A DNA stretch of 34,180 bases, from contig CABYCI010000010.1 in assembly GCA_902517425.1 (NCBI GenBank), forward strand, positions 1 to 34,180. The letters run 5' to 3'. How positions within the stretch are numbered: position 1 is the first letter of the stretch; the number at the start of each line of letters is the position of its first letter. The notes beneath the pieces were generated by a model, which was not told the DNA's origin, did not search any database, and saw nothing but the letters and a program-made list of their open reading frames with translations. The stretch is from an uncultured SAR86 cluster bacterium. Its GTDB lineage: Bacteria > Pseudomonadota > Gammaproteobacteria > Magnimaribacterales > D2472. The position numbers were made by a program, and so were the translations under genes. Positions 26,305-34,100 of the stretch are shown here, piece by piece.

Positions 26305-26862
26305 TTAGACAACTTTAGAAAGAAAGTCATCTTCTGAATTATTTATGATATCTGGTAATTCAGGCAGATCTGAAACACTTTTTAAATTCAAGTCATCTAA
26401 AAAATCTTTTGTTGTTGAGTAAAGTGCTGGCCTGCCCGGGACATCTCTAGCTCCAGATACCTTAATCCAGTTTCTTTCTAATAATGATCTTATACTTCTT
26501 GTGCTTACACTAACTCCTCTTATGTCTTCTATGTCGCCTCTTGTAACTGGTTGCTTGTATGCAATGATTGAAATAGTTTCCATTAACGCCTTAGAAATTC
26601 TTGGCGACTTGTCATTCCAAATATTCCCTAAAGAAGAACTGTGCTCTTGTTTTATATTCAGCCTATAACCAGAAGCGACCTCTTGAACCTCAATTGAGGT
26701 ATCAGTGTATCTTCCTTCAAGCATATTTAATGATTTTTTTATATCGGATAATTCAACAATATTTCCGTTATTGCTTAGAATATTTCTTATTTCGGAGAGT
26801 GTAATAGGTCTTCCTGCTCCAAAAAGTAAAGCTTCAATAGAATTTGTAAGACTTTTGCTCAA
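26305..26862 (-). CDS. scpB: Segregation and condensation protein B
   Basis: 185 aa from a TTG at 26862. A longer frame to an ATG at 26931 would overlap scpA by 68 bp, but the TTG has an AGGAG ribosome-binding site 8 bases upstream and lies one base after the scpA stop, so it is preferred. Tandem winged-helix protein: LTNSIEALLFGAGRPITLSE starts wing 1, and ALMETISIIAYKQPVTRGDI with EDIRGVSVSTRSIRSLLE and GRPALYSTTKDFL the second. ScpB dimers bind ScpA, the kleisin of the SMC complex, in chromosome segregation. Confidence 0.92.
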   Translation of the reverse strand: MSKSLTNSIEALLFGAGRPITLSEIRNILSNNGNIVELSDIKKSLNMLEGRYTDTSIEVQEVASGYRLNIKQEHSSSLGNIWNDKSPRISKALMETISIIAYKQPVTRGDIEDIRGVSVSTRSIRSLLERNWIKVSGARDVPGRPALYSTTKDFLDDLNLKSVSDLPELPDIINNSEDDFLSKVV

Positions 26863-26863
26863 T

Positions 26864-27658
26864 TTATATTCTCCTAGATGATTTAATAAATAATTCTTCG
26901 CTTTTGTTTTGTATGAGTTCAACATATCCATCTTTGGCCAGTTCCAACGATGCCAATAATGTGACTACAATGCCTTTTTTACCCTCGGGCTTTTTTAAAG
27001 TTTTTGAAAAACTAATTATATTAGTCTTAGATAATAGATCTAATATTATTTGAATACGCTCTTTTGTTGAAAGTTCTTCAAAGTCTATTTGATGATTATC
27101 TTTGTAATTAGGTCTATTCAAAACTTCAAGAATTGAATCAAATATTTCATTTTTTGTAATTAAGACTTCATTGTTTTTTTGGTCTTCAAACTTTGGTAGT
27201 TTTGCTGACGCAACGTAAAAATCTCTATCAATCCTAGGTATTAAAGCAATTTTCTCAGAAACATTCTTAAACCTTTGATATTCTTGCAATCTTTTAATTA
27301 AGGAGGCTCTTGGATCATCTTCTTCTTCATCAAATGATTCTCTTGGAAGCATTAATCTAGATTTTATTTCTGCAAGTGTTGCTGCCATTACAAGATAGTC
27401 TGCTGCTAAATCAAATTTTAAAGAGTCCATAAGTTCTATATATTCGATATATTGATCTGTTATCTTTGAAACATCTAAATCAAGAATATTTATATTTTCT
27501 TTTCTAATTAAATATAAAAGTAGGTCTAGCGGGCCAGAAAATGCCTCTAGGCATATCTCAAGAGCATTAGGTGGTATGAATAAATCATCTGGTATATCCT
27601 CGAACTGACGACCCATGACAGTAGGAAGTTCAAGTTGAGCAAGATTATTATTTTGCAT
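26864..27658 (-). CDS. scpA: Segregation and condensation protein A (kleisin)
   Basis: 264 aa. The N-terminal kleisin motif EAFSGPLDLLLYLIRKENIN and DLDVSKITDQYIEYIE, with DYLVMAATLAEIKSRLMLPR, binds the SMC head. The middle is charged, and a C-terminal winged helix (RIQIILDLLSK, GKKGIVVTLLASLELAKDGYV) contacts the other SMC head. It is the first gene of the scpA-scpB-rluB-glycosylase unit. The ATG at 27658 has no clear Shine-Dalgarno, and a perfect palindrome lies 6 bp upstream. Confidence 0.93.
   Translation of the reverse strand: MQNNNLAQLELPTVMGRQFEDIPDDLFIPPNALEICLEAFSGPLDLLLYLIRKENINILDLDVSKITDQYIEYIELMDSLKFDLAADYLVMAATLAEIKSRLMLPRESFDEEEDDPRASLIKRLQEYQRFKNVSEKIALIPRIDRDFYVASAKLPKFEDQKNNEVLITKNEIFDSILEVLNRPNYKDNHQIDFEELSTKERIQIILDLLSKTNIISFSKTLKKPEGKKGIVVTLLASLELAKDGYVELIQNKSEELFIKSSRRI
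26871..26875 (-). promoter_or_regulatory. Shine-Dalgarno site deciding the TTG start of scpB
   Basis: AGGAG on the minus strand, overlapping the last codons of scpA, sits 8 bases before the TTG at 26862. Confidence 0.65.
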
Positions 27659-27664
27659 AAATAA

Positions 27665-27678
27665 ACACTATATAGTGT
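27665..27678. promoter_or_regulatory. 14-bp perfect palindrome upstream of scpA, possible operator or minus-10
   Basis: ACACTATATAGTGT is its own reverse complement and lies in the 183-bp divergent gap between scpA and the DAHP synthase gene, 6 bp before the scpA ATG. The minus-strand TATAGT inside it could serve as a minus-10 box. No good minus-35 is visible for it. The remainder of the gap (27679-27841) is very AT-rich. It must hold the promoter of the plus-strand unit, but I cannot place boxes there with confidence. Confidence 0.35.
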
Positions 27679-27841
27679 AAGTTTTGGTTATTTTAATACA
27701 ATATCTTGTGCATTTCCTTAAAATAACTAATTTAAATAATAAAATTTTTAGTTAATTATTTTAATTAAGCTGTTTCCATTGTCTTACTTTCATTTAATAA
27801 TATTCACCCATTATAGAAATAGGTATATAACATAGAGATAC

Positions 27842-28891
27842 ATGAACTATTCGACTGACAATACAAGAATTATAGATAGGAGAAAAGTGCCTGCGCCATA
27901 TGAGCTTGTTAATAAATATCCAATCAATGAAAGTATTGCAAAACTTGTATATGGCACCAGAAATCAAATTAGCCAAATATTGCATGATAAAGATGACCGA
28001 ATATTTGTAGTTGTGGGTCCCTGTTCTATTCACGATCCGATAAGTGCTTTAGATTATGCAAAAAAACTTTCCGGCGAGTATAAGAAATTTAGTGAGAATC
28101 TTTTAATAATAATGAGAGTTTATTTTGAAAAGCCAAGAACAACAGTTGGTTGGAAAGGATTGATTAATGATCCTGACATTAATGAAACATATGATATTGC
28201 CAAAGGTCTAGAATTAGCTAGAAAGGTATTAATAGATATTGCTGATTTAGGTTTGCCAGCTGGAACTGAATTTCTTGACCCGATATCACCACAATATGTA
28301 ACAGATGTAATTTCATGGGGTGCAATTGGAGCTAGGACCGCAGAGAGTCAAATTCATAGAGAGCTTGCATCTGGTTTATCATGTCCAATAGGTATTAAAA
28401 ATGGCACTGACGGAAGCCTTAAAGCTGCCATAGATGGTATTCAAGCTGCTAATCATTCTCATGTTTTTCTTGGTGCGACAAAAGAAGCAGATATTGCAAT
28501 GTTAAAAACTGCAGGTAACAACGATGCACATATAATTCTAAGGGGAGGAAAGACACCTAACTATGATTTTGAATCAGTTAATAATACTCTTACAGCCTTA
28601 AAAGAGGCAGAGGTAAATGAGTCTATTATGATAGATGCCAGTCATGGCAATAGTCAGAAAAAATTTAAACAACAAATACCAGTAGTGGAGTCAATTTGCA
28701 GTCAGATTGCAGAAGGTAGTAAAAATATAAAAGGAGTTATGATTGAAAGTCATTTACAAGAAGGTAATCAAAAGATTTCTGATAGTTTGAACTATGGTCA
28801 GAGCATAACAGACGCATGTATGGGCTGGGACGATACATTAATATGTTTAGAAAAACTTAATGCAGCTATTAATATAAAAAGAGGTACTTAG
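27842..28891 (+). CDS. aroG: 3-deoxy-7-phosphoheptulonate synthase (type I, AroF/G/H)
   Basis: 349 aa, matching E. coli AroG (350). First step of the shikimate pathway: PEP plus erythrose-4-phosphate to DAHP. Metal and substrate motifs: VVVGPCSIHDP, MRVYFEKPRTTVGWKGLIND, GLPAGTEFLDP, WGAIGARTAESQIHRELASG, PIGIKNGTDG, HIILRGG, and MIDASHGNSQKK. The N-terminal extension needed for aromatic feedback inhibition is present, but which amino acid regulates it cannot be told. It starts a plus-strand unit; the next gene begins 5 bp after its stop. Together with AroA, PheA and TyrA in this window it covers much of aromatic synthesis. Confidence 0.94.
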   Translation: MNYSTDNTRIIDRRKVPAPYELVNKYPINESIAKLVYGTRNQISQILHDKDDRIFVVVGPCSIHDPISALDYAKKLSGEYKKFSENLLIIMRVYFEKPRTTVGWKGLINDPDINETYDIAKGLELARKVLIDIADLGLPAGTEFLDPISPQYVTDVISWGAIGARTAESQIHRELASGLSCPIGIKNGTDGSLKAAIDGIQAANHSHVFLGATKEADIAMLKTAGNNDAHIILRGGKTPNYDFESVNNTLTALKEAEVNESIMIDASHGNSQKKFKQQIPVVESICSQIAEGSKNIKGVMIESHLQEGNQKISDSLNYGQSITDACMGWDDTLICLEKLNAAINIKRGT

Positions 28892-28896
28892 TTTAA

Positions 28897-29694
28897 TTGG
28901 AAAAGGGAGAAAATTTATCATTCTCAAAAGAGGTTGCTGAAACGTTAGGATTAGAATGTGCGATTATTCTTAATTTATTTAAAGAAATTGAGTCAAGTGA
29001 TATTTCATCACAAGACAGATTGTTGGCTTATGCAGTCAATGCCCTTCCTTTCATTGACCCTCTAAAAATCAAAAAATCAATTGATAAGCTAAATCAATTT
29101 AATCTAATTGATTTTGATAAAGAATCATCAAAAAAAGACTATGTAATCAAAAAGCCGACTAAGAATTTAGAATCTCGACAGATAGACCCAGACTGGCAAC
29201 CGTCAGAGGATACTCTTGAAATAGTAAAAATGACTTCGATTTCTAATGATTTCATGAACCTTAAATTAAAAGAATTTAGAATCTATTGGACAGAAAGAGG
29301 ACAGAAAAAAAATAATTGGAACATAACTTTCTTAGATTTCATTAGAAGAGAATGGGCGAAAGAAAATAACTCAAATAAAGGCCTGCCATATACCATTAAT
29401 GAAAAATGGTTCCCTGATGAAGATGTCTTTGATATTTTGAACTTATCCGATATATCAAGAGATTCTGCGTTAAAATATTTAAGAGAATTTATTCTATATT
29501 GGAAAGACAAAGGAGCTGCTTTTACAACGTGGAATTCTAAATTTATTGATCACGTCAAAAGACGACACATGATTAATGCTAATATGAGTAATAATGAAAA
29601 AAATAAGGAATATATTGAGCCAGGAAAATATACAAAAGATTTCAAAACAAGAAAAAATGACACAACTTGGGCAAACGAAATTAGCCTCGACTAA
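28897..29694 (+). CDS. Tandem DnaT-like primosomal/replication protein
   Basis: 265 aa, starting at TTG 28897 (GAGG 12 bases upstream). Residues 1-75 look like a winged-helix domain (AETLGLECAIILNLF, LPFIDPLKIKKSIDKLNQF). Then come two copies of a DnaT C-terminal-type motif. Copy one runs from DPDWQPSEDTLEI (W100) through LKEFRIYWTERG (W131) to NNWNITFLDF (W141). Copy two runs from NEKWFPDEDVFDI (W171) through LREFILYWKDKG (W202) to TTWNSKFIDH (W212). The tryptophan spacing, 31 then 10, is identical in both. In E. coli this domain binds ssDNA and partners in the primosome. The next gene resembles phage lambda P, so a helicase-loading role is inferred. A TTG start and 38-bp overlap with that gene suggest coupling. 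Confidence 0.72.
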   Translation: MEKGENLSFSKEVAETLGLECAIILNLFKEIESSDISSQDRLLAYAVNALPFIDPLKIKKSIDKLNQFNLIDFDKESSKKDYVIKKPTKNLESRQIDPDWQPSEDTLEIVKMTSISNDFMNLKLKEFRIYWTERGQKKNNWNITFLDFIRREWAKENNSNKGLPYTINEKWFPDEDVFDILNLSDISRDSALKYLREFILYWKDKGAAFTTWNSKFIDHVKRRHMINANMSNNEKNKEYIEPGKYTKDFKTRKNDTTWANEISLD

Positions 29695-30241
29695 AGAAGA
29701 TTTAATTAAATCAATTGATTCCTTGTTCTTAAAACTTGAGCTTGCGTATCATTATCAATTTTATAAAGTTTTTGGTACTGATGATAAATTAAAAGAAGGT
29801 AAAAAACTTTGGGCGGTTAGTTTAAAACATATTTCCTCAGAAATAATTCTTGAGGCAATTGAAAATGTTATAAGCTCTCAATCATACCTTCCAACGCTGA
29901 CTGATTTGCTGAAAGCTTGCAATGATATAAATAGAAAAGATGGATTTCCCTCTTTAGAAGAAGCATATTTTGAAGCAAGAAGGTCTTATCAACCTAGAAA
30001 AGATTTTAACTGGACGCATCCAATTGTTTATTTTGCTGGAAAAAAAACTGGTTGGAATATACTTGATGAAAAAGATTCTAATCTAAGCCTTCAAGTTTTT
30101 AGAAAAAATTATATGTACTTAAAAATGCAAGCACAAAATGGAACGGAATTTAAAATAAAAAGTGATTCGGATAACAATGAGAAGTTAGAGCCATTCAATA
30201 GAGATTTATTTAAAAAACTTAGAAATAAATTCAAAGTCTAA
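29657..30241 (+). CDS. Phage lambda P-like replication protein, candidate DnaB helicase loader
   Basis: 194 aa from the ATG at 29657; an earlier ATG at 29594 would add 21 lysine-rich residues fully inside the preceding gene and seems less likely. The N-terminal half matches the lambda P family pattern: a helix (LIKSIDSLFLKLELAYHYQF), FGTDDKLKEGKKLWAVSL, IILEAIENVISSQSYLPTLT and DLLKACND. The C-terminal half has SLEEAYFEARRSY, WTHPIVYFAGKKTGWNIL and VFRKNYMYLK, resembling the DnaB-contacting part of P proteins. Lambda P delivers DnaB to the origin. No other phage genes are nearby and the gene sits in a housekeeping operon, so it looks domesticated. Family assignment is by eye. Confidence 0.7.
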   Translation: MTQLGQTKLASTKEDLIKSIDSLFLKLELAYHYQFYKVFGTDDKLKEGKKLWAVSLKHISSEIILEAIENVISSQSYLPTLTDLLKACNDINRKDGFPSLEEAYFEARRSYQPRKDFNWTHPIVYFAGKKTGWNILDEKDSNLSLQVFRKNYMYLKMQAQNGTEFKIKSDSDNNEKLEPFNRDLFKKLRNKFKV

Positions 30242-30256
30242 AAAATCGTTAAATAT

Positions 30257-31135
30257 ATGAAAATAACAAAAAATATTAGGATATCTTTATACATTTTAGT
30301 TCCAATTTTAATTTGGATGCTCTCAGGTATTTTTAAGACTGAAAAATTAGATGAGCCCGAGCTAACAAATGATTTATTTACCGTGCAAACAGTTGTAAGT
30401 AATTCAGTTGAATACCAGCCCTTGATTAAATTAAAGGCAACTTCAATGTCGGAAGCTCGAATTGGGGTTAAAGCAAAAACCTCTGGAGAAGTTGTAAACA
30501 TTGGAGCGGTTCAAGGTGAATATGTAAACAAGGATTTAGTTTTATGTAGTCTAGGAATAGTTGAACTGAATAGAACAGAAGTTAAAGCTCCTTTTGCAGG
30601 ATATGTTGAAAATATTGTAAAACCTGGCAATTTTCTTGAAAGAGGTCAAATTTGTGCAACTCTTATTCAACTTAGTCCTATCATTTTTATAGCTGGAGTG
30701 CCTGAGTATGAGATCAACAAAGTCGAAGAAGGACAAGAAGTCATTCTTGAATTAGTAACAGGTAAAGTAATAAAAGGATATTTAACCTTTGTTTCTAAAA
30801 GTGCATCTTCGGACACGAGAACGTTTAGTGTTGAATCTCAAGTTGCTAATTCCGGTGGTGAAATAAAAGATGGCCTAACTGCAAGTATGACGATAAGAAT
30901 AGATAAGGTTAAGGCCCATAAAATCTCACCATCCATATTACTACTAAATGATGATGGAAAATTAGGAATTAGAATAGTGGATCAAAATAAAATAGCTAAA
31001 TTTACTGAAATATCCATTTTAGAAGATTCTGAAGAAGGTTTATGGGTCACAGATATACCAGATTCTGTCGAGATTATTATCCAGGGTCAGGGCTTTGTTG
31101 AGGATGGTCAAAAAGTAATAACTAATCCTCAATGA
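30257..31135 (+). CDS. RND efflux periplasmic adaptor (membrane fusion protein), apparently without alpha-hairpin
   Basis: 292 aa. The N-terminus (NIRISLYILVPILIWMLSGIF) is a single membrane anchor or uncleaved signal. Lipoyl half-motifs are VKAKTSGEVVNIGAVQGEYV (71-90) and VKAPFAGYVENIVKPG (109-124). They are separated by about 18 residues (91-108), whereas adaptors of this family normally carry a helical hairpin of dozens of residues there. A beta-barrel (IIFIAGVPEYEINKVEEGQE) and a membrane-proximal domain follow. It should link the inner-membrane RND pump to the periplasm. ATGA overlap with the pump gene; the gap to the lambda-P-like gene is only 15 bp. Confidence 0.85.
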   Translation: MKITKNIRISLYILVPILIWMLSGIFKTEKLDEPELTNDLFTVQTVVSNSVEYQPLIKLKATSMSEARIGVKAKTSGEVVNIGAVQGEYVNKDLVLCSLGIVELNRTEVKAPFAGYVENIVKPGNFLERGQICATLIQLSPIIFIAGVPEYEINKVEEGQEVILELVTGKVIKGYLTFVSKSASSDTRTFSVESQVANSGGEIKDGLTASMTIRIDKVKAHKISPSILLLNDDGKLGIRIVDQNKIAKFTEISILEDSEEGLWVTDIPDSVEIIIQGQGFVEDGQKVITNPQ

Positions 31136-34100
31136 CAAAGATAATTGATTTTGCATTAAAAAAAGCAAAAACAACTTTATTAATTGCTTTCATGATTATT
31201 GTTGCCGGCTCTTATGCCCGTCAAGAAATTCCAATTGCTGCATCGCCAAACGTTCAATTACCATTTATAACTGTGTCGGTATTTCTAGATGGGGCTTCCC
31301 CTGGAGACACTTCAAGACTAATTGCTAGGCCTCTAGAGAACAGATTAAAAACAGTAACTGGAGTTAAAAATATAAGATCGACAAGTTATTTAAGCTACGC
31401 AAGAATTTTCTTGGAATTTGAAGTTGGCTTTGATATTGATAAGGCTCTTGTAGATGTTAAACAAGGTGTTGAAGAAATTAAATATCAACTTCCACTTGGA
31501 GCAGAAGATCCTCAAATAGAAGAATACAGTGAAGCAAGCTTTCCTGTAATGAATATTAGTATTGTAGGTGGTAAATCAGTAAGGCAAAAAGTTTTTTATG
31601 CACGAGAACTCAAAGATAGGATTGAGCCTATTGAGCAAATTCTTGAAGTCAATATGACTGGTGCGCCTGAGGAGGTTTTAGAGGGCGTCATAGATAAATC
31701 TAAAATGGAGTCGTATGGAGTCACCTTATCTGATATATATAATTCTGTTGCAAATAACAACTTAATTATTCCAGGTGGGAAGCAAGATACTGGTAGAGGA
31801 AGTTTTAATATAGAAGTTCCTAGCATTATTGAATCAGCTAAAGATATATATGCTATTCCTGTTAAAGTTACTAAAGATGCGATTGTTACGTTGGGTGAAA
31901 TTGCTTCTGTCAAAAGAACTTTTAAAGATTTTACTTCTTATGCAAGAGTTAATGGGCAAGATGCTGTTACTTTAGAAATTTCTTTAAGAGAAAGTGCTAA
32001 TGCTATTGATGCTTCAAATGCTATTAGAGAGGTTTTAGATAATTTTGATTCAGAACTTCCAAAAAATCTGAAGATTGTAATTTCCAATGACGATACTATC
32101 TATGCCAGTCTCATGGTTAAAGAGTTAAACGGAAATATTATTGCTGCAGTAATTTTAATTATGGTTTTAGTCATTGCCAGCATGGGTGCAAGGGTTTCGA
32201 TGTTAGTTGGTCTATCAATACCCTTCTGTTTTTTAATGACGTACTTGATATTGTATACCTTAGATATGGAAGTTAATTTTTTAGTTATGATGGGGCTCCT
32301 TCTTGGTATGGGAATGTTGATAGATGGTTCAATTGTAATTACAGAATTTGCAGACAAAAAAATTGCTGAAGGCTTATCAAGGGCCGAAGGTTATACTTTA
32401 GCCTCAAAGAGAATGTTCTACCCGATAATTGCTTCTACTGGAACAACAATGGCAGCATTTATACCTGTAATGTTTTGGCCGGGGTTTACTGGTCAATTTA
32501 TGAGGTACCTTCCGATAACAATTTTCTTTGTACTATTAGCTTCACTATTCTATTCATTAATAGTTATTCCTGTTTTGGGATCTTATTTTGGACAAAAAAA
32601 ATCAGCTCTTAATTCTGATGATGGTAATATTTCAATATTTACAAAGCTCACCGATTGGTATGGAAAATACATAAAACGTTTTGTTCAAAACCCTGTTGAA
32701 ACAGTAATTGCCGTGGTAGCGGTTTTGCTAATAATAATAATGAGTTATGGATACTCTGGAAAGGGAACGGTCTATTTTGCAATTGTTGATCCAGTTCAGG
32801 CAAACATAACTGTAAAAGCAAGAGGTAATTTTTCTGCTCTAGAAACTAAAAAAATTATTGAACAGGTTGAAGAACGATTCTTAAAAGTAGAAGGAATAAA
32901 AAATGTGTACTTAAGATCAGGAACAAATTGGTGGCAATCAGGTGCTGACAGAATTGGTGGTGGTTTTGTAGAAACCTTGGAACCTTCGCAGACAAAAATC
33001 TCTGGTTTCGAAATTATGGATCGATTGAAAGATTCAACAATTGATCTTCCTGGAATAACAGTGGAAGTTGAAGCTGATATAGGTGGCCCATCATTTGATT
33101 CTCCAATTGAACTGGATGTATATGGGGATACAGAAGAAACAGTAAATAATGCTGTTAGTCTTATAGAGAACTTCATGAGAAATGACATGATAGGTCTCAA
33201 TAATATTTTTTCTTCAAAAGCATATCCATCTGTGGAGTGGAGCGTTGAAGTTGACAAACAAAAGGCAGCTCAATTGGGTGTAAGTGTTGGGGATGTTGGA
33301 GCTTTAGTTCAAATGCTAACTAATGGTTTTAAAGTTGGTGAATATCGTCCTGACGATGCAAAGGATGAAGTAGAAATTAGGGCTAGATTTCCAGATTCAG
33401 ATAGAACCATAACAGGAATAAGAGATCTTAATGTTGTTACGAAAAAGGGAACTGTTCCAGTAAGTTCATTTGTTAAGGTTATACCTAAAGAGAATCGTCA
33501 AACTGTTAATAGAAAAAATGGTAAATATTTTCAGGAGGTAGGAGCTGGTACACTAGATGAATCAGAAGTTTCGCTAAAAGTAAGTGAATTAAATAATTGG
33601 TTAAATTCTACAGATTTAGGGCCCGGAATTTCCTATGGTTTTGGAGGTATGGCTGAAGAAACTGAGGAAGTTAATAATTTCATGATTACTGCTGGAATAA
33701 CTGCGGTATTTATGATGCTGTTGATGTTGATCACTCAATTTAATAGTTTTTATCAATCATTTATTATTCTATCTTCAGTTACTATTTCATTCGTTGGAGT
33801 TCTTTTAGGATTATTAATCACAGGTAAATCTTTTAGTACCACGATGACTGGCTTATCAATAGTCACTCTAGCGGGTATTGTTGTAAATAATAATATTGTA
33901 TTAATTGATACTTTTAATAAATTAAAGGAAGAGGCTCCCCACCTTGAGAAATCTATACATATTATAAATGCATGCAAACAAAGATTAAGACCAATTCTAT
34001 TAACTTCATTGACGACCATATTTGGTTTAATGCCACTTGCTATGGGTATAAGCTTAGATATTATTTCTCGAGAAGTATTAGTAGGAAGTAGGATAGTTGA

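Noticed and set aside
26305-26931. Long form of scpB starting at the ATG at 26931
   Set aside because: It would overlap scpA by 68 bp, and a TTG with a well-placed AGGAG at the scpA-scpB junction explains the start better.
27700-27841. Attenuator or leader peptide ahead of DAHP synthase
   Set aside because: I found no short reading frame rich in Phe, Tyr or Trp codons and no GC-containing alternative hairpins.
28897-30241. Prophage remnant
   Set aside because: Only the two replication-type genes are phage-like; there is no integrase, repressor, structural gene or att-like repeat, and the flanks are housekeeping genes.
32796-33257. 153-residue minus-strand open frame within the RND pump
   Set aside because: The plus strand is open over the whole pump with clear family motifs; the antisense frame is serine/proline-rich translation noise.
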